DNA of 64,000 nucleotides from Vanessa cardui (lineage: Eukaryota > Arthropoda > Insecta > Lepidoptera > Nymphalidae), in contig NC_061131.1 of NCBI RefSeq assembly GCF_905220365.1, positions 11,817,318 through 11,881,317 of the forward strand. The letters run 5' to 3'. The notes under the pieces were generated by a model. It saw only the letters and a list, made by a program, of their open reading frames with translations. It was not told where the DNA came from and ran no database searches. Of this stretch, positions 1-10,924 are shown piece by piece; positions within the stretch are counted from its first letter, which is position 1, and each line of letters starts with the position of its first letter. A program made the translations under genes and the position numbers.

Positions 1-258
1 TACCACCTCATCTCACTCATTAGTTATTCTACCGCTAAATGACAGTACTCAGTATTGTTTTATTCCGGTTTGAAGGAAGAGTGATCCAGTGTAACTACAG
101 GCACAAGGGACATAATATCTTAGTTTCCAAGGTTGATGGCACATTGACGAAGTAAGGAATAGTTAATATTTCATACAGATTCATTGTCTATGGGTGATTG
201 TGAACACTTACCATCAGGTGGCCCATATGCTCGTCCGCCAACCTATACCATATAAAAA
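1..258 (+). repeat. LR-A repeat, 5'-truncated by window edge
   Basis: Nearly complete copy of the LR-A family, recognised by the ACAGGCACAAGGGACATAA core, the CATCAGGTGGCCCATATG block and an A-rich end after CCTATACCATA. About twenty copies in this window share this order, from intact to badly decayed. The A-rich 3' end suggests a retroposed SINE-like unit; I see no tRNA-like head. Confidence 0.85.
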
Positions 259-369
259 GTGTCAGTAGAACTTACGCTATACTTCCACTGAAGCGATTGG
301 GAAAATGTATGGGGCCCGTCATTGTTGATTGAACCATACATACCAGCCCCTAATCACTTATTATACCAA

Positions 370-515
370 GCAACAATATATTGTATTCTATTTGAAGGGT
401 CAGTTAATATAATTACACACACAAGGGACATCAATTCTTAAATGCCAAGGCTAGTATAGAAATGTTAAGATGTTTATTACTTACTACCAGTTGGTCAATT
501 CGCCAGTGCACCTAA
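370..515 (+). repeat. LR-A repeat, decayed fragment
   Basis: Partial, diverged LR-A copy: a TTTGAAGGGTCAGTT segment, then CACACAAGGGACATC and a decayed TTGGTCAATTCGCCAGTG end. It lies just after the copy at the window edge. Confidence 0.5.
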
Positions 516-579
516 CTATTATGAATAAATAAATATGCTTATTATTTTTTTGTAATGTTTTCTCTAGTGAATATTTTGG

Positions 580-1260
580 TGTACAGATGCCACTCAACCT
601 TTGTCAAGAGGCGTCTCTACGCTGGTTTTAGTGGCATCAGCTGTCGCGTTGAGAAACAAGTTGACAGAGAATTGTCTTTACTATACCTATAAAATTGCAT
701 GCATGTACTCCCTTACATCTGCGTAAAAATGATTAAAATTTGCTATCGTATACGCATTGGCCATGCATGTACTCCCTTACATCTACGTAAAATTAAAGTT
801 AGAGATCACTCTTTGTGTGAATGTGGTCTAGACGAAGGTTCCTTATCCCATATACTGTTGTCCTGCCCCAATCTCATACATCCTATATACGACATTCTCC
901 CTCCTAAAGTCCCTCGTCCTATTAACGTTGAATGTATATTAATGTTTGTGTTTAGTCCATTTTGTAAATTTCTATGTAAATATATTGAACGTAATAAGAT
1001 TAAGTTGTAAATTATTTTGTGATTGTTGTTATGCATTTTAATAGTAGTTGCCTTATTTTATTAACTCTTTATGTAATTATTATTGTTGTGTTGTTTTAGG
1101 TTATGGGTCTCCAATTCGTCTAGTGCTATTATGCCTTCAAAATTAATTTGAGCATGTAATCTGGACCGAACCGATCAATCTCCATCGTGTCTTCTCCATC
1201 ACACTTGACATTGGCAAAATAATCTGTGCCTTTTTGGCAAAAATAAAAGCCACAAAAAAA
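580..1260 (+). mobile_element. non-LTR retrotransposon 3' remnant
   Basis: The frame at 699-1010 reads IRIGHACTPLHLRKIKVRDH, then CECGLDEGSLSHILLSCPNL, which resembles the C-terminal RNase H/zinc-knuckle end of I/Jockey-type reverse transcriptase polyproteins (C-x-C, H-x4-C pattern). A stop is followed by an AT-rich tail ending in an A-run near 1255. The upstream RT and endonuclease domains are absent, so the copy is 5' truncated and dead. A 35-bp block holding CATGTACTCCCTTACATCT occurs twice (about 697-731 and 762-796), a local duplication inside the remnant. Confidence 0.65.
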
Positions 1261-1261
1261 A

Positions 1262-1560
1262 TCTGCTATAATATAATGACATGTTGTATTATGCTTATAT
1301 TGTGGTGAATCGAATTATTTCTAGGACTATTCTTGCCTACAATAATATTATGAATATTATGTAAGGAATTTGTTGGTCTTTTACACAAATAATACTTGAT
1401 TGATTTTAACGAATCTTTACAATAATATAGTCTAATAAACCCTAAGATTAATTAAATAAAAAAATAACACGAATGACTTACATATACTTTTCAGTTCGTT
1501 ATTTATTTATAATTGAACGCAATTATCATCACTACATAACTTTAATCAGTTACAAGAATA
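1262..1560. other. AT-rich intergenic DNA, nothing recognised
   Basis: No coding potential, repeat family or structured element was recognised here. Confidence 0.5.
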
Positions 1561-1563
1561 TTT

Positions 1564-1785
1564 GATGACCTCCGTGCTCGAGTGGTGTGTACACTGGTTT
1601 TCATGGGTACGCCACTCCGAGGTCCCGGGTTCGATCCCGAGTCGATGTAGATCATTAGTTTTCTATGTTGTCTTGGGTCTGGGTATTTGTGGTACCGTCG
1701 TTACTTCTGATTTTCCATAACACAAGTGCTTTAGCTACTTACATTGGGATCAGAGTAATGTATGTAAATAAATATAATAAATAAA
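1564..1785 (+). repeat. LR-C tRNA-derived SINE
   Basis: Starts GACCTCCGTGCTCGAGTGG (A-box-like), carries GGTCCCGGGTTCGATCCC (B-box-like), then the non-tRNA body with GGTACCGTCGTTACTTCTGAT and a TATTTA-rich tail. Four other copies lie in the window. The pol III boxes and tail fit a tRNA-derived SINE rather than a functional tRNA gene. Confidence 0.85.
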
Positions 1786-2655
1786 TAAATATGAGACTGT
1801 TGTCTTGTTGTTGTTGACTGTTGTTCTCATATTTATTTATTTATTAATACATAGAGGGTTAATTAGTATGTATGTAAGAACAGTAAATACAACGACCGAT
1901 ACAAGCAGACTCGACCGACAGACAACCGAACATTAAACCCGTTACTAAGCGATCTGCCGTATTTATGTGATTCCGCTCGGTCCTGTTTGAGGAGAGGGTA
2001 GTTCTTGTAAGAATAGCTTATACGTCAGTATATACACAGGCTACAATGTTTAAAGACATTGTGTGAGTAATACCTTAAAATCACCACCTAAAACGCGAAA
2101 AGTCGTGGGGAAAACTAGTAATATATTTTATAAAACGAAGTAGATAAGGTGTTATATGTTATAAGATTACAATCAAGTTTTCGATACATTTTCAACGACT
2201 GTTAATGGCGGGGTGTAAACTATTTTGCATAGAGCTCATCGCCGTAGCCCAAAGTGAGCAAAAAACAGCTTATTGAGCTACCTTGAGCTCTGTCCATTAG
2301 AACACGGACTGCTAATGAGCTCTCTGTGGGAATTCCACACAAAGGCACAAAATATCGACTGATAATTAGCGAAATACCCTCAAAAATGCGGTGAATGAAA
2401 TATCCGTAGCGATTGAACTCTAATACAAGGGAACTAATTTCCCGTATTAGGTATAGCTTAGCGTATTTTTTGTTCGAGAAAATGATACCGAGCTTAACTA
2501 AAGCGATATTATGAGGGTATAAATGTTTTACAATTTTCTTTGGAGACGTCACAAATTGCGTTTCGAGTCGCCTCAAAGAAAGATGTCTTATATTAACTAC
2601 TGTTGTAGAAAGCCAAATTGCGTTAGTATTTTAATTTATTGAGTACTTAACTATT
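1786..2655. other. unannotated intergenic stretch
   Basis: AT-rich DNA with no recognised repeat. A 118-codon open frame on the minus strand (2220-2576) begins only with TTG and matches no family I know, so I do not call it a gene. Confidence 0.45.
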
Positions 2656-2657
2656 AA

Positions 2658-2935
2658 AATACTAGCTGTGCCCGCGTTTGATTTTAACAAAACAAAAATT
2701 TGATTGTAGCCATGTTAATCCTTATTATATCAGTTACCTGCCAGTGAAGTCCCGTCAAAATCGGTCCAGCCGTTCCAGAGATTAGCCGGAACAAACAGAC
2801 AGACAGACAGACAAAAATTGTAAAATAAATTATTTTGGTATATGTACCGTGTTTAAATACATATAAATTGAATAAAAAAGGGCTATTTTAATATTACAAA
2901 CAGACACTCCAATTTTATTATATAATATGTATAGA
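2658..2935 (+). repeat. LR-E LINE-like 3' tail
   Basis: Begins ACTAGCTGTGCCCGCG, continues with a conserved CAAAATCGGTCCAGCCGTTC block, GGAACAAACAGACAGACAGA and a tail with TATGTACCGTGT. A near-identical arrangement occurs at 48988-49262, and an inverted, decayed one near 45115. It has the look of a widespread lepidopteran LINE 3' end; the exact family is not established here. Confidence 0.75.
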
Positions 2936-3255
2936 TTACCATATAAATCTTATATAATATTCTGATCACGCATCATCGAAGTTGATGTTGATTTAAATAA
3001 TTAATCATTGAATGAAAACTAAGTTTTATTATTATATATTGTTATTATTATACTAATATTACAGATTTGAAGTATATTATATACACTAGGCAATAGAGAC
3101 AGAGTAGTAGATGGGGTTAAGTTTCTTGCGAAAATTAGTGCAGGTTTACTGATTGTGACAAATAATATGCTGGGAAGTGATTAAAATACTAATAAATAAG
3201 AAACACTTTAGTATGTAGTAGGTACCACTTGTATTATAACAAGCCATGTAATAAG
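2936..3255. other. AT-rich intergenic DNA, nothing recognised
   Basis: No gene or repeat family was recognised in this stretch. Confidence 0.5.
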
Positions 3256-3475
3256 TAGTAAAGTAACAGGCTGTAAATTTCCCACTTCTGGGCTAATGGC
3301 CTCTTCTCTCATTCAGGAGAGGGTTTGGAACATATTCCACCACGCTGTTCCAATGCGGGTTGGTGGAATGCACATGTGGCAGAATTTCAATGAAATTAGA
3401 CACATGCCGGTTTCCTCATGTTGTTCCTTCACCGCCGAGCCGAGCACGAGACGGCCCAGTGGTGAGAACTGTGTA
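3256..3475 (-). repeat. LR-B SINE, inverted, internally deleted
   Basis: Reverse-oriented LR-B: it begins with the tail (GTAACAGGCTGTAAATTTCC), passes the CATATTCCACCACGCTGTTC block and ends at GGCCCAGTGGTGAGAAC. The B-box segment between body and head is lost. Open frames here on both strands are repeat-derived. Confidence 0.8.
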
Positions 3476-3892
3476 GTGACAAACCTAAAATTATTTGTAA
3501 TGTAAGTGTTCATATGTAATATTATTTCTTCTATTTGCAAAATAACATCACACATAACCTAACAGACTCGACGTTAAAATGACTTTTTTAATAAATATAC
3601 ATATAAAATCCACTTGATTTAATAATTTAAAATGAACAATCAATAATTAATTGAAATCAATAATAACTAATTACAGCAAGCAATTAAAATAGCGAAGCCA
3701 CAAAATTTCGGCTAAAAAGCGAGCCTCTTTGACAGGAAATCGTGCGGTTTTTCGTTTAATTACGCTCGAGTCGATGCGTCAGGTGTTGAGAATACTTTTA
3801 AATATAAAAAATTCAACTTATAAATTTAAAACCGGTGATGTTTGCCCAGAATTTAAATGTGCAATTCTTCGTTAAACTAAACGTATTCCATA
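3476..3892. other. intergenic DNA, nothing recognised
   Basis: Apart from a short GC-richer patch near 3700-3790 (GCGAAGCC, GAGCCTCTTTGACAGG), no feature was recognised. Confidence 0.4.
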
Positions 3893-3960
3893 TGTACAGT
3901 AAGAGTAAGAAAACCTTCGTCAGTTTTCAAATCCATTCCTTTATCAAGTCTTAAATTTTT
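3893..3960 (+). repeat. short repeat shared with 61470-61540
   Basis: The block AAAACCTTCGTCAGTTTTCA followed by TTCCTTTATCAAGTCTTAA recurs in reverse orientation near 61470-61540, where the same order is clear with few substitutions. It is probably a fragment of an interspersed element whose full length is not visible. Confidence 0.6.
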
Positions 3961-4462
3961 CTGTCATTTTGTCAGGTTTGCTGATGTAGAGGCTCTACGA
4001 GCTAATGTACAGCACTGAGTTTTAAAATATCAAGCCAATCACTTTAGTCCTCTCGCTTGTGAGTCAAGTAGATACAACGACCTACCTCATCACCGACCAG
4101 CCTTCCTATCGTTTTAAACGAACGTATTAACTGAAGTATTTTTTTATTGATGTTAAAAGTTAAGTTGTTCATTTATTCGAATATATAATATATATTTGGT
4201 AAATATATTACATTTTTTTGTTTACACATTTTTTTAATTATTTTCATTCAATTTCTTTTAAAAAATATAAATAAGTGATGAAAGGGCATTAAGTTTGATA
4301 TTGTTGTTTCTTATGTCTATTTTTGGGTATTGGCATTTTAGATTTAAGTAAGTAAGTAATTGTTTAGTTTGCTTACATTTAGCCACTAGTATAAAATTTT
4401 TATTTATTTAATATTTAAGTTGTAGAATGTAGATGTGTCCTCACTTTCCGTTCCTGTATTTT
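3961..4462. other. AT-rich intergenic DNA
   Basis: T-rich and A-rich runs with no recognised gene or repeat family. Confidence 0.4.
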
Positions 4463-4739
4463 TGGTGGTAGGGCTTTGTGCAAGTCCGCCTGGGTAGGTA
4501 CCACCCACTAATCAGATATTCTACCGCTAAACAACAGTTTTGTTGTGTTAGTTCGTAGTTTTGTTGTGTTCCGGTTTTAAGGGTGAGTGAGCCAGTGTAA
4601 CTATAGGCACAAGGGACATAGCATCTTAGTTCCCAAGGTTGGGGGCGCATTGACGATGTAAGGAATAGCTAATATTTCTTACAGTGTTATTGTCTATGGG
4701 TGATGATGACCACTTACCAACCTATTCTATAAAAAAAAA
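4463..4739 (+). repeat. LR-A repeat, 3' internal deletion
   Basis: Near-complete LR-A copy from GTGGTAGGGCTTTGTGCAAG to an A-run. It lacks the CATCAGGTGGCCCATATG block present in other copies. Confidence 0.85.
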
Positions 4740-5376
4740 CTAATTAGAATCTTTTGATACGATTCCAAAAGGAAACAATGATGTGTAGAACCGAATCAAA
4801 ATCGATTATAAGTATATGGAGCCTCGATTAGTATGGAAACGCAATTTTGTTCTATATCTTCTACAATTTCTGCGCTTGTAATATCCATCGGAATTATTTA
4901 TTATATTTATTCAAATCACGATACTCGATTACTGTGGAATACGCTCAAGTGCTACGTGACTGTACATACTCACACAAATTGAATTGTTATCGCTCAATTA
5001 ATCCTATTTTATCCATACAAAACGATTAACAGTTTCACTGGGATATGATTTATTGATATATGACGGAAACGCACTATGTATTCGAAGGTCCAGTTGGTAG
5101 AAACGAGGTCGCAGATCCGGACGGAGGTCCTGCGTCCAAATCGCATTTCAGGCCGACAAGGATTGAGTTTTCCTTTTTTTTTTGAGCTAGATAATGTATT
5201 CAGCTATTCCAAACGAAAGAGTATTCAAGATACAAATCTTAGAGTATATTATTCCATGCGATTTGATAATAGTAGTCTGTTTAATAATGTTTAATAACAA
5301 ACAGTACAAATAGTCATGTTTAATACATCTATATTAATAATATTAATTCAACAATATTTTTTTACATTACATTAAT
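4740..5376. other. intergenic DNA, nothing firm
   Basis: The segment near 5076-5170 (GAGGTCGCAGATCCGGACGG) is GC-richer than its surroundings and may be repeat-derived, but I could not assign it. Confidence 0.35.
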
Positions 5377-5660
5377 AGCCTGTAAATTTCCCACGCTAAG
5401 GCCTCCTCTCCCTTTGAGGTTTTCCTCAAACCTTCTGGTTTGGAGCGTGATATACCAGGCTGCTTCAATGTGGGTTGGTGGATACACATGTGGCAGAATA
5501 TCGTTTAAATAAGATGTATGTAGGTTTCCTCCCGATATTTTCCTTCACCGCCGAGCACGAGATGAACTATAAACTATAATTATAAGGTGCTCGCCTGGGT
5601 TTGAACCCGTAACCATCGGTTAAGATTCACACGTTCTAACCACTAAACCCTCGGCTCTTT
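5377..5660 (-). repeat. LR-B SINE, inverted, near full length
   Basis: Reverse LR-B running from the tail (AGCCTGTAAATTTCCCACG) through CATGTGGCAGAAT and CTTCACCGCCGAGCACGAGA to the tRNA-like head (GGGTTTGAACCCG; ACGTTCTAACCACTAAACCC). The B box is recognisable on the minus strand. Confidence 0.85.
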
Positions 5661-6301
5661 AACAATATACCGTAGTAAAATTAATATGTAATGTAATGTT
5701 ACTTTCAAAGTTCCGATAATAAGTTAGCCGACATTCAAAATGCGTTTTAAAAAAAAACTCTAAATAATATTAAAGATTATTAAAGATCACGACCAGTTGT
5801 GTCATATCATTTTTTTTCAGCTCTTCTTCTACTGAAATGGGCCATACAAGAATCTATTCCTTACAATATCCTCTTGTAACTAATTTACGTTGAACTATGT
5901 TGAATAATAAATGTTTTTATGGATCACAGTGAACTGTTTAAGTTCACCGTAGGGTACAAACCACTCATCAATTATTTTACCGCTAAACGCTTAATCATTG
6001 TATTGGTATGCAAGGGAGGAAGTCTCCTCTTAAGAGAAACATTTTTAGATAATATTCCAACACGTTCCGACAATGTGAATCGGTGGTTACATTTTAATGC
6101 CTAATTTAATGAAGGGGACTTTTAATTGTTTATATAAGCTGAACGAGCGGCTTTTTTGGCGGTTACTTATAGGTGCAGTTTCGTAAAATCCATTCTTAGC
6201 AGATATCTATACCCTATAAAGAACCTACCTGCCAAATTTCATGTTTGTAGGTATTAAAGTTTTTGAGATTTCGTAATTTATCAGTGAATATTTCCGTTTT
6301 A
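5661..6301. other. intergenic DNA; short LR-A-like scrap at about 5945-5990
   Basis: GGGTACAAACCACTCATCA followed by TTTTACCGCTAAACG resembles the start of LR-A. Nothing else was recognised. Confidence 0.35.
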
Positions 6302-6339
6302 TCAACCGACTTCCAAAAGGAGGAGGTTATCAATTCGTC

Positions 6340-6382
<43 letters not shown>

Positions 6383-6821
6383 GTTACCTCATAACTTTTC
6401 ACTGGGTGGACCGATTTTGATAATTTTTTTTTTGTTTGAAAGGTAGTGCTTCCCGTGGGGTCCCATTTTTTTTATTTTTTTTTCCGATGATGGTATCCAT
6501 GTGAAAACGACAAAAGTCTTAAATTTGCATTACGTATATGCGCGACAAATAGGTGAATAACTGAAAATCACATTAACCAATTTTGATAATTCTTTTTTTA
6601 TTATAAAATATATACTTCAAGGGTAATTTGGTGAAAGTTTGGTAAGGTTCGGAGCACAGGATCCATGACAAAGTAACGGAACGGAAGGAAACGGAACAAT
6701 TCTGAGGAGCACGTTAGCGATACTCGGTCGAATCTTTTATTTATAGGTTATTTGGATGTTTGAGTCACCTTCCGTAATGTGGTTATGTTTATGTAATTAT
6801 CGTAGTCGAATATTATAATCA

Positions 6822-7075
6822 ACTAGCTACCCACCCCGGCTTCGCACGGGTGCAATACTGATACTAAATATACTACAGAATTTGTTTATTTACGACATCA
6901 CATCGCAAACTTCTAAAATTATCAGTGTTTCTTTACTATATTGTTCATGTATTATATACACAAACCTTTCCCTTGAATCACACTATCTTTTAAAAAAAAC
7001 CGCATCAAAATCCGTTGCGTAGATTTAAAGATATAGGGACAGAGAAAGCGACTTTGTTTTATACCATGTAGTGAT
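6822..7075 (+). repeat. LR-D unit embedded in FB copy A
   Basis: Runs from ACTAGCTACCCACCCCGGCT through GGGTGCAATACTGATAC and CAAAATCCGTTGCGTAG to ACTTTGTTTTATACCATG. The same unit occurs inside FB copies C and D and as solitary copies elsewhere, so it is either captured by, or inserted into, the FB progenitor. Confidence 0.75.
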
Positions 7076-7419
7076 GGAACTCCTATACGGCTCGCAGTTA
7101 GGGTGCGATATGGGGCAGAATTTCTTACTATCTTTAATCAAATTTTTTGTATATGATGTGATGTCATATGATGTACGAAATATAGTTGGTCTTTTTCAAT
7201 GTTTTTTTGCTGAGTTCGATTACAGCTCTTTCGAGGGATCCTTGTAGTTTACGCCGCGTGACGTATTTAATCCGCATTTTCGAAAGTCTATTTTTGCTTT
7301 ATTCGCAAGTTTCCTTTAAAAATTGTCCTCGAAGTAGTTTCTGGCTCATATAAACGGAACGCTTAATCTATCCATATTAAAAAAAATTAGTTAGTCAACA
7401 TCAGCTTCACTTAAAATCA

Positions 7420-8023
7420 AAAAATAAATAAAATTTTAACAAAAAGAAAAACCGACTTCAAACAAAACACTATTTTAAAACAAATGAATATGCACGAAAA
7501 AGTAATAAAAATAATTGCGTATTCAACATATTTTTTAGAGTCTTCCTAAGTTAAATGAAATGAAAAATATTAGACTACTTAAAAGTCGATTAACGATTAT
7601 ATCATGTAGTTATAATTATTGTTATATTTGGAGTCGGTGTCAGCCAATAAAATCCTACAGTATATCTATCAAAAAACATTACGAGAATACTTTAACAAAT
7701 ATGTTTTTTACAAATTACCTTTTACACAATAATATACTGGATCAATCAAGGGGCTCGTATCGCTTCTTTCTTTTGATTGTTGGGGCAAGGGCACCGTGGC
7801 TGACACCGGCTCCAAATATACCAATAACTATAACTACATGATATAATCGTTAATCGACTTTTAAGTAGTCTAATATTTTTCATTTCATTTAACTTAGGAA
7901 GACTCTAAAAAATATGTTGAATACGCAATTATTTTTATTACTTTTTCGTGCATATTCATTTGTTTTAAAATAGTGTTTTGTTTGAAGTCGGTTTTTCTTT
8001 TTGTTAAAATTTTATTTATTTTT
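7420..8023. repeat. 227-bp-arm inverted repeat (foldback end of FB copy A)
   Basis: Left arm 7420-7646 ends GTGTCAGCCA; right arm starts at 7797 with TGGCTGACACC and mirrors the left arm with only scattered mismatches (for example GAGTCGG against CCGGCTC). The 150-bp loop is AT-rich. A 93-codon open frame crosses the loop, but it is made of arm and loop sequence and is not a credible gene. Confidence 0.9.
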
Positions 8024-8780
8024 ATGATATATAAATATAGATTAGTTGTCCGATACTAGAGACCACATCGGCATGTGCAATAGTGTGTATAGAAAGCAGC
8101 TTACTAGATATTATGTTTTACAAGTGACAGTGCAGTGGTCTGTGTCAGACAGACATACGGTTCGATGATTTGTTTCCACCGCGTCTACGCAACCATCTAA
8201 AGTTTTCAAGTAAGATTACCGAACCATATAAAGCAATAAGCATTCTTATAATTCAATTACAATATTTCTATATCAGATTTATGTAATGGTTTTGTATGCA
8301 AAGAGTAAGTATCGAGATTCTTTCCTTATGAAAAATTGAATAGGGAAACTATGAAAAAATGACAATTCAAAAGTACTCTGCTTGTTATCTGTTAAAAACT
8401 ATTTGAGTAAATAATAATTTGTAAAAAGTATTTTTTTAATATTGTAGGGCTAAATGAAAATGTCCTGTTTTCGACATTTTAATACCAACCAATATTACAA
8501 GTACGTTTTTTATTAAACTCGAAAGACATGACGGTATTGCCAACACGCTTTTTTGCGTTAAATTCATTCTGGCTCACATCTATTGTGTGACAGCCATGTC
8601 TTTGTTAAATGTAACAGAATATTTATTATTAACAGACTATTAATATACTAAGTTTTGTTGCTATCTACTCTTAGTTAATGTAAGGGCGTCTTATGAAATC
8701 TTATTAGCGAAATAAATATGTACTGTTCTATATCTAGCAGATTTTTTATGGTTTAAATGTGAAGGCAAATTATTTATCTT
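8024..8780. other. intergenic DNA, nothing recognised
   Basis: AT-rich DNA with no recognised gene or repeat family. Confidence 0.45.
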
Positions 8781-9072
8781 ACAGTAAGTGGTTACCACCG
8801 CACATATATATTGGCGCTGTAAGAAGTATTAACTTGTTTATTGGCCTCATATTGGCCAGCTATAAATATTAAACATTATTTATATAGCCAATGTGCCACC
8901 AACCTTGGCAGTTAATGTTATGTCTTATATACGTATATGTTGCCTGTAGTTACACTGACTTGTTCAGTCTTCAAATCGGAACACAACAATACGAAGTAGT
9001 ATCTTGGCAGCAGAATTTTTGAAGAGTGGGTGGTACATACCCAGACAAAAGGTTTGTACAAAGCCACTGCCT
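8781..9072 (-). repeat. LR-A repeat, inverted, diverged
   Basis: Reverse LR-A: AGTAAGTGGTTACCACCGC, then GCCACCAACCTTGGCAG, CCTGTAGTTACACTGACTTG and a GGGTGGTACATACCCAGAC end. Several blocks are substituted or have short insertions. Confidence 0.75.
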
Positions 9073-9239
9073 AGTCTGTTTGTATACAAAAAATACATTT
9101 TATTTCGGATGTGTGTTTGCGAAAATAAATATTTGTTCAACCTGAAATATTTTGGAACTATATACCTACTAAACTAATACTACGTTTCTAAACTTTTTTC
9201 CCTTAAAACACTTACACTTAATTAAAGTCGTATGTCATG

Positions 9240-9390
9240 TTTTTTTCTACCTCGCACAACCATTCTGTGGAACCAGCTTTAGATGCAAGCCCCCCGGTGT
9301 TGCAGATGTCCATGGGCGGCGGTGATCACTTTCCATCAGCCTCCGTGAGCTCCTTCCGTAAGCCTCCTGCTCGTTTGCCCCCTATAACAT
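9240..9390 (+). mobile_element. non-LTR retrotransposon 3' fragment
   Basis: CATTCTGTGGAACCAGCTTT, then GTCCATGGGCGGCGGTGATC, CACTTTCCATCAGC and CCTCCTGCTCGTTTGCCCCC, ending in CTATAACATGAAAAAG. The order resembles the last codons and 3' end of a common lepidopteran LINE (TTILWNQL, then PWAAVITFHQ). Related tails occur near 45898 and 19985. Confidence 0.6.
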
Positions 9391-9897
9391 GAAAAAGTCA
9401 AGTTTTGTTTTGAATATTATACAACATTTATAAAGATATATCAAATTATATAAATAGCAGTATAAATACGTACGTGATATTCGATCAAAAAATCTATGTC
9501 AAAACCCCGTTTCAATGATTAAATATTGATAGAATTTATTTTTATATAAATAAAATTACTGATAATAGGTGGAAAAATGTGCCTTGAGGAGACAGCTTGA
9601 TACTTGCTAATTGATTGAATCTCTCCCCGCGTAATAAGGTTCGACGACGTTACGTTCCATGTTACCCGAAATAAACTAGTCATATTTACTCGAAAACATA
9701 ACATCCTATATACTAAACATTAAATAAAATTCAAAAATAACAGACTAATATTTTATTTATTTTAATTAAAACCATCGACATGTATATTAGTCTTATTTGT
9801 GTATGTGTTATATGCACCTAAATATTATTTAAAGGCGGTTTCCTTATATATTTAAGACGAATTAGATTATATGATTATTATAAAAATATATATAATA
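9391..9897. other. AT-rich intergenic DNA
   Basis: No gene or repeat family was recognised. Confidence 0.45.
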
Positions 9898-10200
9898 AGC
9901 TGATATGGCCCAGTGGTTACACGTGCATCTTAACCGATGATTGCGGGTTCAAACCCAGGCAAGCACCACTATATGTATGTGCTTAATTTGTGTTTATAAT
10001 TCATCTCTTGCTCGGCGGTGAAGGAAAACATCGTGAGGAAACCTGCATGTGTCTAATTTCATCGAAATTCTGCCACATGTGCATTCCACCAACCCGCATT
10101 GGAACAGCGTGATGGAATATGTTCCAAACCCTCTGCTTAATGGAAGAGGAGGCCTTATCTCAGCAGTGGGAAATGTACAGGCTGTTACTTTACTTTACTT
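9898..10200 (+). repeat. LR-B tRNA-derived SINE, full length
   Basis: One of the best LR-B copies: head TGGCCCAGTGGTTAC, B box GCGGGTTCAAACCCAGG, then CTCGGCGGTGAAGGAAAACA, CCTGCATGTGTCTAATTTC, CCGCATTGGAACAGCGTG and a tail ending GGCTGTTACTTTACTTTAC. The TTTAC simple-repeat tail is typical of the family here. Confidence 0.9.
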
Positions 10201-10219
10201 TATAACGTTTAATTTAAAT

Positions 10220-10430
10220 ATAACAACTAGCAAATATAACCTATACTTCAATACTAATATCATAAATGTGAAAGTAACTCTGTCTGTCTGTGTGTCTATT
10301 GCTCTTTCACTGCCAAACCGCTTAACTGAATTTGATGAAGCAAATTTGAACTCCAAGGAAGAAAATACGCTACTTCTTTGTCCAACACATAACAACTAAA
10401 GCTCTAGCGCGAGCAAAACAAGGCAACAAG
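10220..10430 (+). repeat. LR-F repeat
   Basis: Begins near ACTAATATCATAAATGTGAA, followed by AGTAACTCTGTCTGTCTGTG, CACTGCCAAACCGCTTAAC, and a GAACTCCAAGGAAG block before GCTCTAGCGCGAGC. Related copies are near 13585, 16550 (inverted), 37545 and 47995. Confidence 0.7.
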
Positions 10431-10924
10431 TAGTAAATTATAAATAATATTTTCATAACTTCCTTGCCCCATAATAGTAATCTATATATTATATTCCAAT
10501 CGAAGAAAGATCGAAGATAAATAAAACTTAGATTTGTGTATTCCATACTCTCAGCTAAGTTATAACTGTTCTTGATTAATATATTTATTTATAGCAAAAC
10601 AATATTTCACTGAACTTCAAATAATATTAATTTTACATCAAAATTTCCGATAATACCTTCGTTAACGTTCAAAACGCCATTTTTGACAAATTATTAATGA
10701 ATATAATTGTTTATTATTCAAGTCTCGCCAACCAATGATTTGCGTCAAATGTTGTTTATTCGGAATTTGTTCTCTTGTGGTTGGAATATTTCCAAAACGA
10801 AATTCCAAATACATAAACTTTAAAACATGAATTTATAATTTTAATAATATTTAATATTGTGAATGGTATTATTCACGAATATAACTAAAAAGTACCAAAA
10901 TTAATTAGAAGGATGGGATAGTTA
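10431..10924. other. AT-rich intergenic DNA
   Basis: No gene or repeat family was recognised; TAAT-type motifs are frequent, as expected in such AT-rich DNA. Confidence 0.4.

Larger units (their letters stand above)
6302..8023 (+). mobile_element. FB element copy A, full length with foldback end
   Basis: The element begins TCAACCGACTTCCAAAAGGA, followed by a long T-run and about 1.1 kb of non-coding body that itself contains an LR-D unit (6822-7075). It ends in a near-perfect inverted repeat: arms 7420-7646 and 7797-8023 (227 bp each) around a 150-bp loop. The outermost 10 bases of the whole element, AACCGACTTC and GAAGTCGGTT, are inverted repeats of each other. No transposase frame is visible, so it is probably non-autonomous. 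The same architecture occurs inverted at 41124-42840, and partial copies lie at 12500-13123 and 38502-39572. I do not recognise the superfamily. Confidence 0.8.

Noticed and set aside
2220..2576. 118-codon minus-strand ORF
   Set aside because: Begins with TTG only, no domain recognised, isolated in intergenic DNA.
7560..7841. 93-codon ORF in FB copy A, repeated on the minus strand of copy D (41306-41587)
   Set aside because: It spans arm and loop of the foldback, so its conservation follows from the recent relationship of the two elements. It has no recognisable domain.
9898..9965. tRNA-like segments in LR-B and LR-C copies
   Set aside because: A- and B-box-like motifs are present, but the sequences are repeated many times with SINE bodies and do not fold into complete cloverleafs, so they are SINE heads and not tRNA genes.
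10049..10399. 116-codon + strand ORF
   Set aside because: Lies entirely in LR-B and LR-F repeat sequence.
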